Source of the DNA: Edaphochlamys debaryana
Lineage: Eukaryota; Chlorophyta; Chlorophyceae; Chlamydomonadales
Reading direction: 5' to 3'
Assembly (NCBI GenBank): GCA_016858145.1
Contig: JAEHOE010000048.1
Location: 434,001-498,000, forward strand
DNA length: 64,000 nucleotides
The translations under genes and the position numbers were made by a program. Below the pieces are notes generated by a model. That model worked only from the letters and a program-made list of their open reading frames with translations, ran no database searches and was not told the origin of the DNA. Of the stretch, positions 1 to 8,067 are shown piece after piece; the stretch's first letter is position 1; the number at the start of each line of letters is the position of its first letter.

Positions 1-70
1 GCAGGGACGAGCCCCCCCTTCGGCGAGAGTGCTGTCAGTTCTCTGCTCCACCTCCCGCACGCCACCTCAC

Positions 71-405
71 CATTGGTGCCGAGCGTGACCGATCCAGAGG
101 GCCATGTAGGCCTCCAGGGACTGGCCGCGGGCTCTGGGCACCAGCTCGATGGCCCGCTGGTAAAGCTGAGCCAGGGCAGGCTGTGGTCGCGTGCACCGCC
201 CACCAGCGACCGATGCAACGACGGCCTCTTCATTCTTGAGGAACTGCAGCCACGCCTGGCCCGAAGATGGGTTTGCTTGAAGAGCATCGACCAGAGTTCG
301 ACGCTGTGCGAGCAGGTTCGTGTCTCCCTGGCTGTTCGCCGTAACATATCGTTGCAGCTGCAGAGCCCAAGACAGGCTTCCAGTCGTCCGGTCGTCCTCG
401 GCCAT
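71..405 (-). CDS. Probable MPS1/TTK-like kinase, N-terminal exon only (partial)
   Basis: This is the first coding exon of a gene that leaves the window on the left. The first ATG is at 405-403; the open frame extends further upstream but only through a GTG. The exon ends at 71 with a good donor (GTGAGG from 70), and the remaining bases 1-70 look intronic. The 111 residues contain a TPR/HAT-like helical repeat with the pattern W-x2-FL-x2-EE, then LYQRAIELVP, then a Tyr/Trp-rich helix ending in IGHARHQ. That arrangement resembles the N-terminal TPR module of spindle-checkpoint kinases of the MPS1/TTK type (the BUB1 family has a related module). No kinase domain lies inside the window, so the family call is an inference. 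The gene is head-to-head with the SNU23 gene. Confidence 0.5.
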
Positions 406-1310
406 GCTTTCGGGTCCAAACAGGCTTGAACGCGGCAGCGCGCCAGCGCCCTCCTGGCCCAACACGCCCTAACACAGCCTTATGTCCATGAGGTGGTTCT
501 ATAGGCCTGGAGGCAGCGGCGTGGCTTCCAGGTGGGCAGCTGTCGACAACTAAACAGACGCGTGCTTAGGGTTGGCTTTCAACGCCTTAGGATAGTGCTA
601 TAAATCTCGAGGCGTGAGCAGCAGAGTTTGGGGCGAGCAGAGCAGTCTGCCGCGAGGTGGGTCCCGCGTGGATCCTGGGTCATGCAAGGCGAAAGACTGA
701 AGTGCTTTCCCGGTTTACAAGCAATGTCACTTTGTCGTGTTACAAGCTTTGAGTTCATACAGCGCTGAGGCGCTAGGCTGCGGGACCTCGCTCCCATCTC
801 TGCATCGGCTTTGGCTCACTGCACTGCTCCGAGAAGCTCTTCGTAGCTCTGCTAGCCTATGAAGCACCTGCTGTAGCTCACCAGCCAAGCACTTGCGGAC
901 TTCATCGCTGAGCAGGGGCGGTCCCTACGTTGCGGGGCCAGGGCCCTTGACGAGAAGGTCCGTATCAGCGCAAGAAGCTCTCGGGGGAAAGCTGCGGCGC
1001 GCAGGCGCACGGGGCTTCGTCGGTCGCCCTTGCCCACTTCAGGCCCGAGGCCCACGCTCAGCCTCGTGCCCAAGCATCGCCTGTTCCCCCTCTTCCCTCG
1101 CCTTCCCACCCCGCAGGGGACGTTAAGCCTCGGCACTCGCCGCTTGGGGCTTACGCCAACACCGGAGCAGCTCCCGCCTTCCGAGCCGTCCCCAGCGGCG
1201 GCAGGCAGGCGTGCGCGCCACCGCGCCGCCCCGCCCCTACACGCCTCCACCCACTCCGCCTCCGCTCACCTTACCCCCTCTCCGCCACCACTTCCCTCCT
1301 CTCCGCCACC
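406..1310. other. Shared upstream region between two divergent genes
   Basis: About 0.9 kb separate the start codons of the MPS1-like gene (-) and SNU23 (+). Composition changes from moderate GC near 480-900 to a C-rich, purine-poor stretch at about 1075-1310 just before the SNU23 start, as expected for a 5' leader. I see no conserved ORF, TATA box or repeat. Confidence 0.5.
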
Positions 1311-2030
1311 ATGAGCAAACTCCTGGGGCCCAAGAAGACTGCGGCCGTGGATAACACGGCCCGCCGAACCTGGGACAAGGAGGAGTTCCGGCAGAAGGCC
1401 GAGGACAAGGAGAAGGCGGCCAAGGACGCCAAGGCCAAGCTCGGCGGCAAGTTCGGCAAGGACGACGATGACGAGGACCGCGAGGAGACGCCCGCGGAGA
1501 TCCGCCGCCGCAAGCGCCTCGAGCGCGACCCGCTGCACCAGGGCCTGATCGTGGAGCGTACGCTGCTCAAGCAGCGAGACTACAGCATCGACCTCACCTC
1601 GCGCCTGGGCAAGACGCAGGTCGTGGGCTTCAACACGCCCCTCAACCAGCAGGCCGGCTGGTTCTGCAACGTGTGCAACTGCGTGCTGCGCGACTCGCAG
1701 TCGTACCTGGACCACATCAACGGCAAGTGGCACAACCGCGCGCTGGGCATGAACATGAAGGTGGAGAAGAGCTCGCTGGAGCAGGTCAAGAACAAGCTGG
1801 ACGAGCTCAAGGCCCGCAAGAGCCCGCCGCCGGAGGAGTACGTCCCGGACGGCTTTGACGCTGCGGCCTCGGCGGAGGCCAAGGAGCGGGAGGAGAAGCG
1901 GGAGCGCAAGCGGCGGAAGGCCGCCGAGGCGGCAGCGCCGGGCGGCGGCGCTGGGGGCGAGCCGGCGGAGATGGACCCGGATATGATGGCGCTCATGGGC
2001 TTTGGCGGCTTCGGGACGAGCAAGAAGTGA
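1311..2030 (+). CDS. SNU23: SNU23/ZMAT2 zinc-finger protein of the U4/U6.U5 tri-snRNP
   Basis: A 239-residue intronless ORF. Family role: Snu23 (human ZMAT2) is a spliceosomal protein of the tri-snRNP/B complex that acts in the nucleus around U6 activation. The sequence shows a basic-acidic N-terminal helix (about residues 20-65, Lys/Glu/Asp rich) and the conserved linker ERTLLKQRDYSIDLTSRLGK (residues 83-102). It is followed by a U1-type C2H2 finger, CNVC with a distal H-x5-H in HINGKWH (about residues 120-143), and a coiled, charged C-terminal half ending in a Gly/Met/Phe-rich tail. The ATG sits in a strong context (CCACCATG). Length and domain order match the family. It is the only intronless gene in the window. 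Confidence 0.93.
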   Translation: MSKLLGPKKTAAVDNTARRTWDKEEFRQKAEDKEKAAKDAKAKLGGKFGKDDDDEDREETPAEIRRRKRLERDPLHQGLIVERTLLKQRDYSIDLTSRLGKTQVVGFNTPLNQQAGWFCNVCNCVLRDSQSYLDHINGKWHNRALGMNMKVEKSSLEQVKNKLDELKARKSPPPEEYVPDGFDAAASAEAKEREEKRERKRRKAAEAAAPGGGAGGEPAEMDPDMMALMGFGGFGTSKK

Positions 2031-2847
2031 GGCGGAGACGCGTGGCAGGAGGACGGTGGCGGGTGGAGGCGGGGACAGCAGCTGAGCGCTGATGCTGCGC
2101 AAGGCCACGGCGGGCGCCGGTCCTCTTGTGCGAGAGGGATAGTGAATGGCTCTCTTGTTAAGAAAGTTGGAGCTCACGTCGTTTCGTGCGGGGCCTATGG
2201 TTGCGGCGTTGCGTCAGCTGTTGGCACTGGGGTACTGCCTCAGGCTGCGGCGGGTGCTGATTGTCCTTCCGGGCACCCCTCAGCCCCGATCTAGCACTAG
2301 CGGCTGTCAACGTCTGAGGCGGACCGAGATGTATAGGCCTTTATGCTGGCAATTGCGCTTTAGGGCTCTCCAGGACTTGCATTCTCCGGCTGTGCCAGAA
2401 GATAGCGGGGCACGAAGGGGAGCTGAGGGCTGGGGACCTATCTCGTGGGGACGTTAATTCGGACCGTCGTATGCAGGGGTACTGATGTGACGCGTGCTGG
2501 TGCTCCTGCGTTGAGCGGCACGTAGGTTGGCCTTGCGTGACGTTTGGCTGGCACCCGTGAGGATGGCGGGAGCTGAGGCGTGCTGATGGCGCGAAACGCG
2601 GGAGCGGGTTGGCGGGTGGCGGCTTGTTCTGTGAGGGCGCTCACATGCGCGGGGATCCCTGGTGTAATGCGTGTATGCTGCGTGGCACTCTGGCTGGCTT
2701 AAGGCGCCGGCGTACTCGCTCGGAAGGGTCGAGATGGATGGCAACGCGCGCCCAAAGCCAGCTCCCCGGTCATAGACTTATACTCTGCCCCTCGCTTAAG
2801 GCGCATAGTAGCATACCACTGCCTTTGTTCTGCGTCAAGTGAGAGAG
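2031..2847. other. Intergenic: SNU23 3' region and p23 upstream region
   Basis: No gene is seen. A TGTAA motif at 2663-2667 on the + strand, about 635 nt after the SNU23 stop, is a candidate polyadenylation signal. A short AT-rich element (CTTATACT, about 2777-2784) lies about 65 nt before the p23 start and could serve as a TATA-like element. Confidence 0.4.
2663..2667 (+). terminator. Candidate TGTAA polyadenylation signal of SNU23
   Basis: TGTAA is the usual poly(A) signal of chlorophyte nuclear genes. This is the copy I found downstream of the SNU23 stop on the coding strand. A pentamer is weak evidence on its own. Confidence 0.3.
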
Positions 2848-3894
2848 ATGGCCAAGAACATCCCGACCGTCGTCTGGGCGCAGCGCTCCGACAAGCTCTA
2901 CCTCACGATAGACGTCCAAGACGTGAAGAACCAGAAGATTGATCTGGAGGACGATAAGCTCACGTTCACTGGGACTGCGGGGTCTGAGGACAAGGCGTAT
3001 GCCCTGGAGATCCACTTCCACGCGAGCCTGGACGCCAAGTCAGAGGAGTCCAAGGTCTCCGTAAGCCCACGTAACATTTTCATGATCATCAAGAAGAAGG
3101 AGGTCGGGCACTGGCCGCGCCTCACGAAGGAGAAGGTCAACCTGACGCACATCAAGTGCGATTGGGACAAGTGGGTTGACGAGGACGAGGAGGATGAGAA
3201 GCCCGAGCAGGACTACAGCGGTGAGCAGGGTCGGGGGTGCGGTTGGGGGCAACCCGCGGCCCGGGGACGTACCCGCCGCCGGGCCCGGAGCCCCTCGGGT
3301 TCCTGTCGGTCCTCCTTCGCACGCGAGGTCCCCGAATCGCGCTCTTGCCTGGCCCACTTCTCTGCTTTCACGCCCGAGGACATGACGCTGGGCCATGTTG
3401 CTATTGCCCAACGCGCTGGGCAGCATCTGCACCTTGCCGTGCATGCCGGAGGGGGCGTGCCCTCCGGTCTGCGCCTGCAACACCCGTCAGGGCTCCGCCT
3501 CACGCCCCGCGTACGGTGCTCACGCCGCACTCTTCCCACCCTCGACCCTATTTATTGCTTCCTCCGATCACTCATACTGACTCACCCGCGCGCCTCCCTG
3601 TTTGCCGCAGGTATGGACTTCTCCAAGTTCGGGGACATGGGCGGCATGGGTGGGATGGGCGGCATGGGCGGGATGGGCGGAATGGCCGGCATGATGGGGG
3701 GTATGGGCGGCATGGGTGGAATGGGCGGCCTCGGCGGCATGATGGGGGGTATGGGAGGCATGGGCGGAATGGGCGGGATGGACTTCAGCCAGCTGGCGGC
3801 CATGGGCGGGATGGGCGGCGAGGACGGCGGCGAGGGCGGCGAGGAGGGCGAGGACTCGGACAACGAGGAGCTGCCGGACCTCGTCAAGCCCTAA
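2848..3894 (+). CDS. HSP90 co-chaperone p23
   Basis: Two exons (2848-3220 and 3611-3894) encode 218 residues. p23 binds the ATP-bound closed state of HSP90 in the cytosol or nucleus and slows ATP hydrolysis to stabilise client complexes. The N-terminal half is a CS/p23 beta-sandwich starting with IPTVVWAQRSDKLYLTI and holding the family signature around GHWPRLTKEK, then CDWDKWVDEDEEDE. The second exon encodes a repetitive Met-Gly-Gly region (about residues 130-185), the sequence MDFSQLAAMGG, and an acidic tail ending ELPDLVKP. Plant p23 proteins also carry Gly/Met-rich tails. The ATG at 2848 was chosen over an in-frame GTG at 2839. The 390-nt intron has GTGAGC...CCGCAG borders and contains no in-frame stop. 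Confidence 0.93.
   Translation: MAKNIPTVVWAQRSDKLYLTIDVQDVKNQKIDLEDDKLTFTGTAGSEDKAYALEIHFHASLDAKSEESKVSVSPRNIFMIIKKKEVGHWPRLTKEKVNLTHIKCDWDKWVDEDEEDEKPEQDYSGEQGRGCGWGQPAARGRTRRRARSPSGSCRSSFAREVPESRSCLAHFSAFTPEDMTLGHVAIAQRAGQHLHLAVHAGGGVPSGLRLQHPSGLRLTPRVRCSRRTLPTLDPIYCFLRSLILTHPRASLFAAGMDFSKFGDMGGMGGMGGMGGMGGMAGMMGGMGGMGGMGGLGGMMGGMGGMGGMGGMDFSQLAAMGGMGGEDGGEGGEEGEDSDNEELPDLVKP
3221..3610 (+). other. p23 intron, length 3n and open in frame
   Basis: The intron has a GTGAGC donor and GCCGCAG acceptor and interrupts a Gly codon (G|GT). It is 390 nt long (130 codons) and reads without a stop in the p23 frame. The translated intron is Arg/Pro/Cys-rich and unlike any part of p23, so it is called an intron. 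Its retention would still give a full-length, larger protein. Confidence 0.75.
3630..3785 (+). repeat. Gly-Met codon repeat inside p23 exon 2
   Basis: GGC/GGG-ATG-GGC hexamer and nonamer units are repeated about twenty times with synonymous changes, encoding alternating MGG and GMGG units. This is coding low-complexity sequence; the variable unit codons suggest it is old rather than a fresh slippage array. Confidence 0.85.
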
Positions 3895-5559
3895 GCGGCG
3901 GAGGAGCAGGAGCCGGGGATGCTTGGATGGCCGATATGCGGTAGCTGAAGGGCGGAGGTTGAGCCTGGAGCAGCGGATGTGGGGCGGGGTTGCACGAGGG
4001 TTGCAGGGGGGGTTGGGGACGTGCGCGGAGCAGGGGGAGGGCTCGTGGGCGGAGAGGATGTAGGTAGGCCGAGGAGGAGGGGAGAGGAGCTGGGAGGGCA
4101 GCGTCTGTGACGAACACAAGAGTCCTCCGCTAGCGCTGTGTATGAACGCATGGCTGGTCTGTTCGCTGCGGAGGCGCAGGCGGCCGCAGGGGTGCTTGGG
4201 CTGCAAAAGCTGCGGCACCCGAGAGGAGGGCGTCTGTAGCTTGAGGTCTCAGTGTGCCGGTCCTAGTGGCTTGTGCGACCTTTGCAGCGGAATGCGTTGC
4301 TTGATCGGCGAAGGTGTGCTCTTGCAACTACTGATGCCTGCCGCTCCCTGCCTCCTGCTCGCCTGCCCAGCCTGCTCTCAAGGCAAGCGCAGTGTATGGG
4401 GACATGGTCCTGCTTTTGTGTCGCAGCGCTATTGGGGTGGGGTTTCATGCTCGCAGGGGCCATGCAGCGTAGTCCGGACGACGACGAGGAGGGTTCTGTA
4501 TTCGCAGGGGCCATGCAGCGTAGTCAGGACGACGCCGGGGGATGCAGCTGAACGCAACTAGGCTATGCGCAACGCAACAGAAGGAGAGGCAGAGCGACAG
4601 GCCAAACAAATAAGCGCACGGGGGATCCTAGGGGCCGAGGCCCCAAGCGCGTGCGTGCATGCGTCCGCCGGTCCCCGACCGTGGCGTATATGGGTGGGGT
4701 GTCCGACATCCCCTGAGTCACCCCTTGATCTGGTGCCGTTACAGGTCAGGTACAGCTGTAGTAGGCTAGTAGCTCTAAGCCATCTTCCCATCACTGCTGT
4801 CTTCCCTAGTACGTTGTCTCCCTGCCAGGTCACTTGAGTTGTCTTCTCTTTACAGGCGTACAGCTTCTGCAGTGCACCCTTCTTCGTCACTCGTAACCTG
4901 TTGTCGTACATTCAGCACAGCCCAACACCGCCTCACCCTCAGGCTGCGTGTGCTCTGGGTGTGCTCATGATGCGCACCCAGCAGCGCACTGCACTGAGAG
5001 ACTGGGCTCGCCTGGATTTATGGTCCTAAAGCCAGTTTACAGCTCGGGGGAAATGCAGCACCACGGCACCTCGTGCTCCGAGTCCGGACTCTTCTCCTGA
5101 CCCCATGCGCTGCACCCAACTCGCAGCCCTGCGGCACTAGCCGCCAGCCATGACACAATGCGTCAACGCAACCTGTTATCCACGCGTTACCCTACACTTT
5201 CCCCCGCCCTTGCCCGTTGCCTAGCATCTCCCTCGCAACGGTCCGAAACGCTCTCCCTCACCTGAAGACCTGAGCCCCACGACCCTCACCTACACCGTGT
5301 TCGCCACCGCCATGCTATACTGCGCGCCTTGCCGCCTCCCTATCAGGTACAGCAACTTTCACGACGCCGCTGGTTATAGGAACAGCGGCTTTGCCAGCAG
5401 CTCGCGCGTTATCTACCGCACACGCTTACTCCTCGGAGCTGTTGGCGGGGCCGTCCTCCGTGAACGACACCTGCACGACAAGACACGGCGGGCATGCGGA
5501 AGCGGTTGTCGTACTGCCAAGATGCAGCCGCCGGTGAGGAACCGGCGATGCCGCAGCGC
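3895..5559. other. 1.7 kb intergenic region between convergent p23 and GrpE genes
   Basis: Both flanking genes are transcribed into this region. No ORF here resembles a protein I know. GC is lower at about 4560-5300 than in the coding regions. It contains one spaced direct repeat (4451-4483 and 4502-4534). On the minus strand, TGTAA occurs at 5041-5037, about 520 nt past the GrpE stop, a candidate poly(A) signal. Confidence 0.5.
4451..4534. repeat. Spaced 33-bp direct repeat
   Basis: Two 33-bp copies (4451-4483 and 4502-4534) differ at one position (GTCCGG against GTCAGG). They are offset by 51 bp and both begin TCGCAGGGGCCATGCAGCG. They lie outside any recognised gene. Confidence 0.85.
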
Positions 5560-7568
5560 TCAGTCGCTTTGCGAGGAAGCGGCGGCCGACTCGGCTGATG
5601 ATCCGTCCTCTTCATTATAGGACACCTGCCGTGCGGAGGCGGCAGGCACAGCACCGGTGGCTGAGCCCCCTTGCGCCACGCACTTTGCTGCCGTTGCACG
5701 AGGGGCTCAGGTTTCCCTTCCTCCGGCCCGTGCCTTACTCCCACCCGTCACCCGACCCACATCACCTCCCTCCCCAAAACGCACCTTGACCATGGCGGGC
5801 CGGATCAGCTTGCCTCCCAGCTGGAAGCCCTTGCGGAACTCCTGCGGGCCAAGAAAGAAGGCAAAGCCGGCGAACCCCTAAGCTCTCAGAGCCATCAAAC
5901 GCGGCAGCCCTACATCAACCTGGGCAGGCAACGGTCCAGCACAGCCGCCTGTGGGCGACCTCTTCCATTCGCTCTCGTACAGGTGCATCCGGGCACGGGG
6001 CTCCTGTGTCCGACCCCGCACCTGAAGCACGGTGCCGTCGGGGTGGGAGGAGGAGGGCTCGCGCATGATGGCATCGTGGAAGTTGGGGTCGAAGGGGGAG
6101 CCGGTGGTGGGCACCGCCTCCACGCCCAGCGAGCGCATGAGGTCCACCATCTGCTTGTACAGGCTCTGGGGGGCGGAGGGGTGGAGGGCAGGGCAGGAGG
6201 AGAGGGAGAGGGGGGGAGGCGGTGAGTTGGGCTTTTGGTCGAACGGCAGCCCCGCTGCTGTTCGCACTTGCTGCACTCTTGCGCGTGCCGTGTTTCTGCT
6301 GAGGCTGACGTCCCTGGGGCTGCAACCACCCAGTACCCCTTCACCCCGGAGCCGTCCGCCCGTGACTCCCAAGCCCCGTGCTGCATGCTACACAGACCTC
6401 CCGAGCCCGGCTCCCCACCTGGTACGAGTTGTTGATCTTCTGCTCCGACTCCGTCTCGGCCTTGACCTGTTGACAGACAGCAAGGAACAGCACGCAGTCT
6501 CGTTAGCGAACCAGCCACCAAGCCCCTCAAGCAACATTCCAATCCGACGCCATCAAGCCTGGCTCCATGGCGCGCAACGGCCGGTGGACACGTTTCCCAC
6601 ACCACGACGCCCCCCGCTCCCCGCTGCTCGCCTGCGTCCGCGCCAGCTCGAAGTTGTCCACCAGCGGCAGCAGCTCCTTGATGACGTCGCTGCGGACGTT
6701 GTCCGTGATCTGGGCAGACTCCTCGCGCTGGAGTTGGGGGAGGGGACAGGGCAGGTAAGGCCGACAGGCAGAGGGCAGTTCCGGTACGGATGGTGCCTGT
6801 GGAGTCGGGTATGCGCCCTGCCCGCTGTCCGAAGTCCCCAGGCTGCTGGTTCCTTTAGCGTGGCCCCAATAGCTGCGAGCCTGGGGCAGCGTACCGTGCG
6901 GCGGCGGAAGTTGTCGAAGTCCGCGGTGAGGCGGATGAACTGGTCCTTGGCGCTGGCGACGGAGGCCTCCAGAGCCGAGGCGCGCGACTCCGCGGCAGAC
7001 GCCGCCGACTGCAACCGCCCCATCTCAGCCTCGAGCCCAGCCAGAGCGGCCGTCTGCAGGGCGCGAGCAAAGAGGTCAAACCCCGGGACGTAGGGTTGGC
7101 CGCCGCGGATGGCTGTGGCACCAAGCCTGGGTCTCGAGCCCTCACGACCTGTCCCGTCCCTCCTAGATCGTGACAGTGATGCGTTGGGCAGCTAGCGACG
7201 CGTGTTCCGTGCAGCACAGCGTACGTACCAGAACATTCTTGTCCACGGTCTCCGACTCGAGGGCCAGCTTGGCCTGCTCGAGAGGCGACAGAGTTGCCTC
7301 AGCCTGCTGCTCAGCAGCGGGCTCGGCAGCAGCGTCAGCGGCCGCCTCCTGCGAGGCAACGCCCATCGCTCGGGGTTAAGCAAGCCTGCCCACACGCATG
7401 GGACGGACGCCCCGTTCGCATGTTGAGCACCTGTACCTCAGTCGCCCGGAGCACGACGAGCTTGCGCTGGACGGGGGCGCGCTGCGCGACCACCGGCTTC
7501 GCGCCGGCCGCGCGCGCCTGCGTGCAGCGGCGCACGGAGCCAACGGACTGACGAGCTACGAGCTGCAT
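5560..7568 (-). CDS. CGE1: Chloroplast GrpE nucleotide-exchange factor (CGE1 type)
   Basis: Eight exons in transcription order: 7568-7437, 7348-7229, 7053-6895, 6727-6632, 6466-6419, 6165-6022, 5841-5785 and 5625-5560. They encode 273 residues, and every splice junction falls between codons. GrpE releases ADP from HSP70B/DnaK-type chaperones. Residues 1-44 form an Arg/Ala/Val-rich, acid-poor plastid transit peptide ending VVLRATE. Next come an Ala/Glu-rich segment, a long coiled coil (about 75-135), and the core with DNFRRRTREES, LLPLVDNFELAR and NSYQSLYKQMVDLM. The beta domain carries FDPNFHDAIMRE and the GrpE signature LIRPAMVKVSYNEED. The tail is acidic and Ser-rich. The intron after exon 4 appears to use a GC donor, because only that junction gives a gapless GrpE alignment. 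A heat-shock-like element lies about 80 nt upstream of the ATG. Confidence 0.93.
6467..6631 (-). other. Candidate GC-AG intron in the GrpE gene
   Basis: Exon 4 ends ACG-CAG at 6632 and continues GCGAGC; the next exon starts at 6466 after ...CAACAG. Joining at this point gives LARTQ-VKAETE, matching GrpE proteins without a gap. The nearest downstream GT that could serve would add foreign residues. GC-AG introns are a known minor class that needs a strong exon-side consensus, present here as CAG. Confidence 0.65.
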
Positions 7569-7644
7569 TTTGATGTAGTTTGTATGCAGAATGTGGGTCG
7601 ACGTATGCAAGTCGTGGCCAGGTAACCCGCGGATGAAGAGCTGG

Positions 7645-7660
7645 CGAAACTTCTAGTTTG
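7645..7660 (-). promoter_or_regulatory. Heat-shock-element-like motif upstream of GrpE
   Basis: The + strand reads GAAACTTCTAG, a perfect inverted GAA-nn-TTC pair followed by a weak third unit (GTT). It lies about 78 nt before the GrpE ATG. HSF1 binds alternating nGAAn units, and plastid GrpE/HSP70 partners are usually heat-inducible, so placement and type fit. Two units alone are common by chance. Confidence 0.35.
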
Positions 7661-7713
7661 CGCAGGCCAGGATAAGAGTAAGCTTTACCATTGCATTGGC
7701 ATTGTGCAGAGGC

Positions 7714-7718
7714 TTACA
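7714..7718 (-). terminator. Candidate TGTAA polyadenylation signal of the F-box gene
   Basis: The minus strand reads TGTAA about 350 nt after the stop at 8068, a normal 3' UTR distance for chlorophyte genes. Motif only. Confidence 0.3.
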
Positions 7719-8067
7719 TGGAAAAGCCGCTCGGCGAAGAACCCTGGGCCGCCTCACGGGACCCCTCAGCTTCTACCTTCGTCGCCCCGGCCGCCCCACA
7801 CCCGCGCCTGACAGGCCAGACTTCCCCAGCAAGCAGCCAGCCAGCGAAGCCCCACGTGCGATGCTAAGCTGGAAGCAAGACTCCACGCTCCGTCCGCTCC
7901 CCCAAAACACGCCTAAACGTGTCTCCAACGACCCTGAAAACAACCCCAGGGCCCCAGTCCAGTCGACCGCTTCCCCGCTTCAACAGCGCTGTTACGCGGT
8001 CCTCACCCCCACCCATGATGCCACTCTCCCCTCCACCCTTGTACTGTCAGCGCTTTCCTCCCCACCC

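Larger units (their letters stand above)
7569..8067. other. GrpE promoter region and F-box gene 3' region
   Basis: Both flanking genes are on the minus strand. The region holds the GrpE upstream sequence, with an HSE-like element near 7646, and the F-box gene 3' end, with TGTAA on the minus strand at 7718-7714 about 350 nt past its stop. No gene is seen. Confidence 0.45.

Noticed and set aside
67..465. Extension of the MPS1-like exon upstream to 465
   Set aside because: The upstream start is GTG; the first ATG is at 405, and nuclear genes rarely start at GTG.
1266..2177. A 303-codon open frame on the minus strand over SNU23
   Set aside because: It is the antisense shadow of the conserved SNU23 ORF; its Leu/Arg/Ala-rich composition reflects GC-rich codons read backwards.
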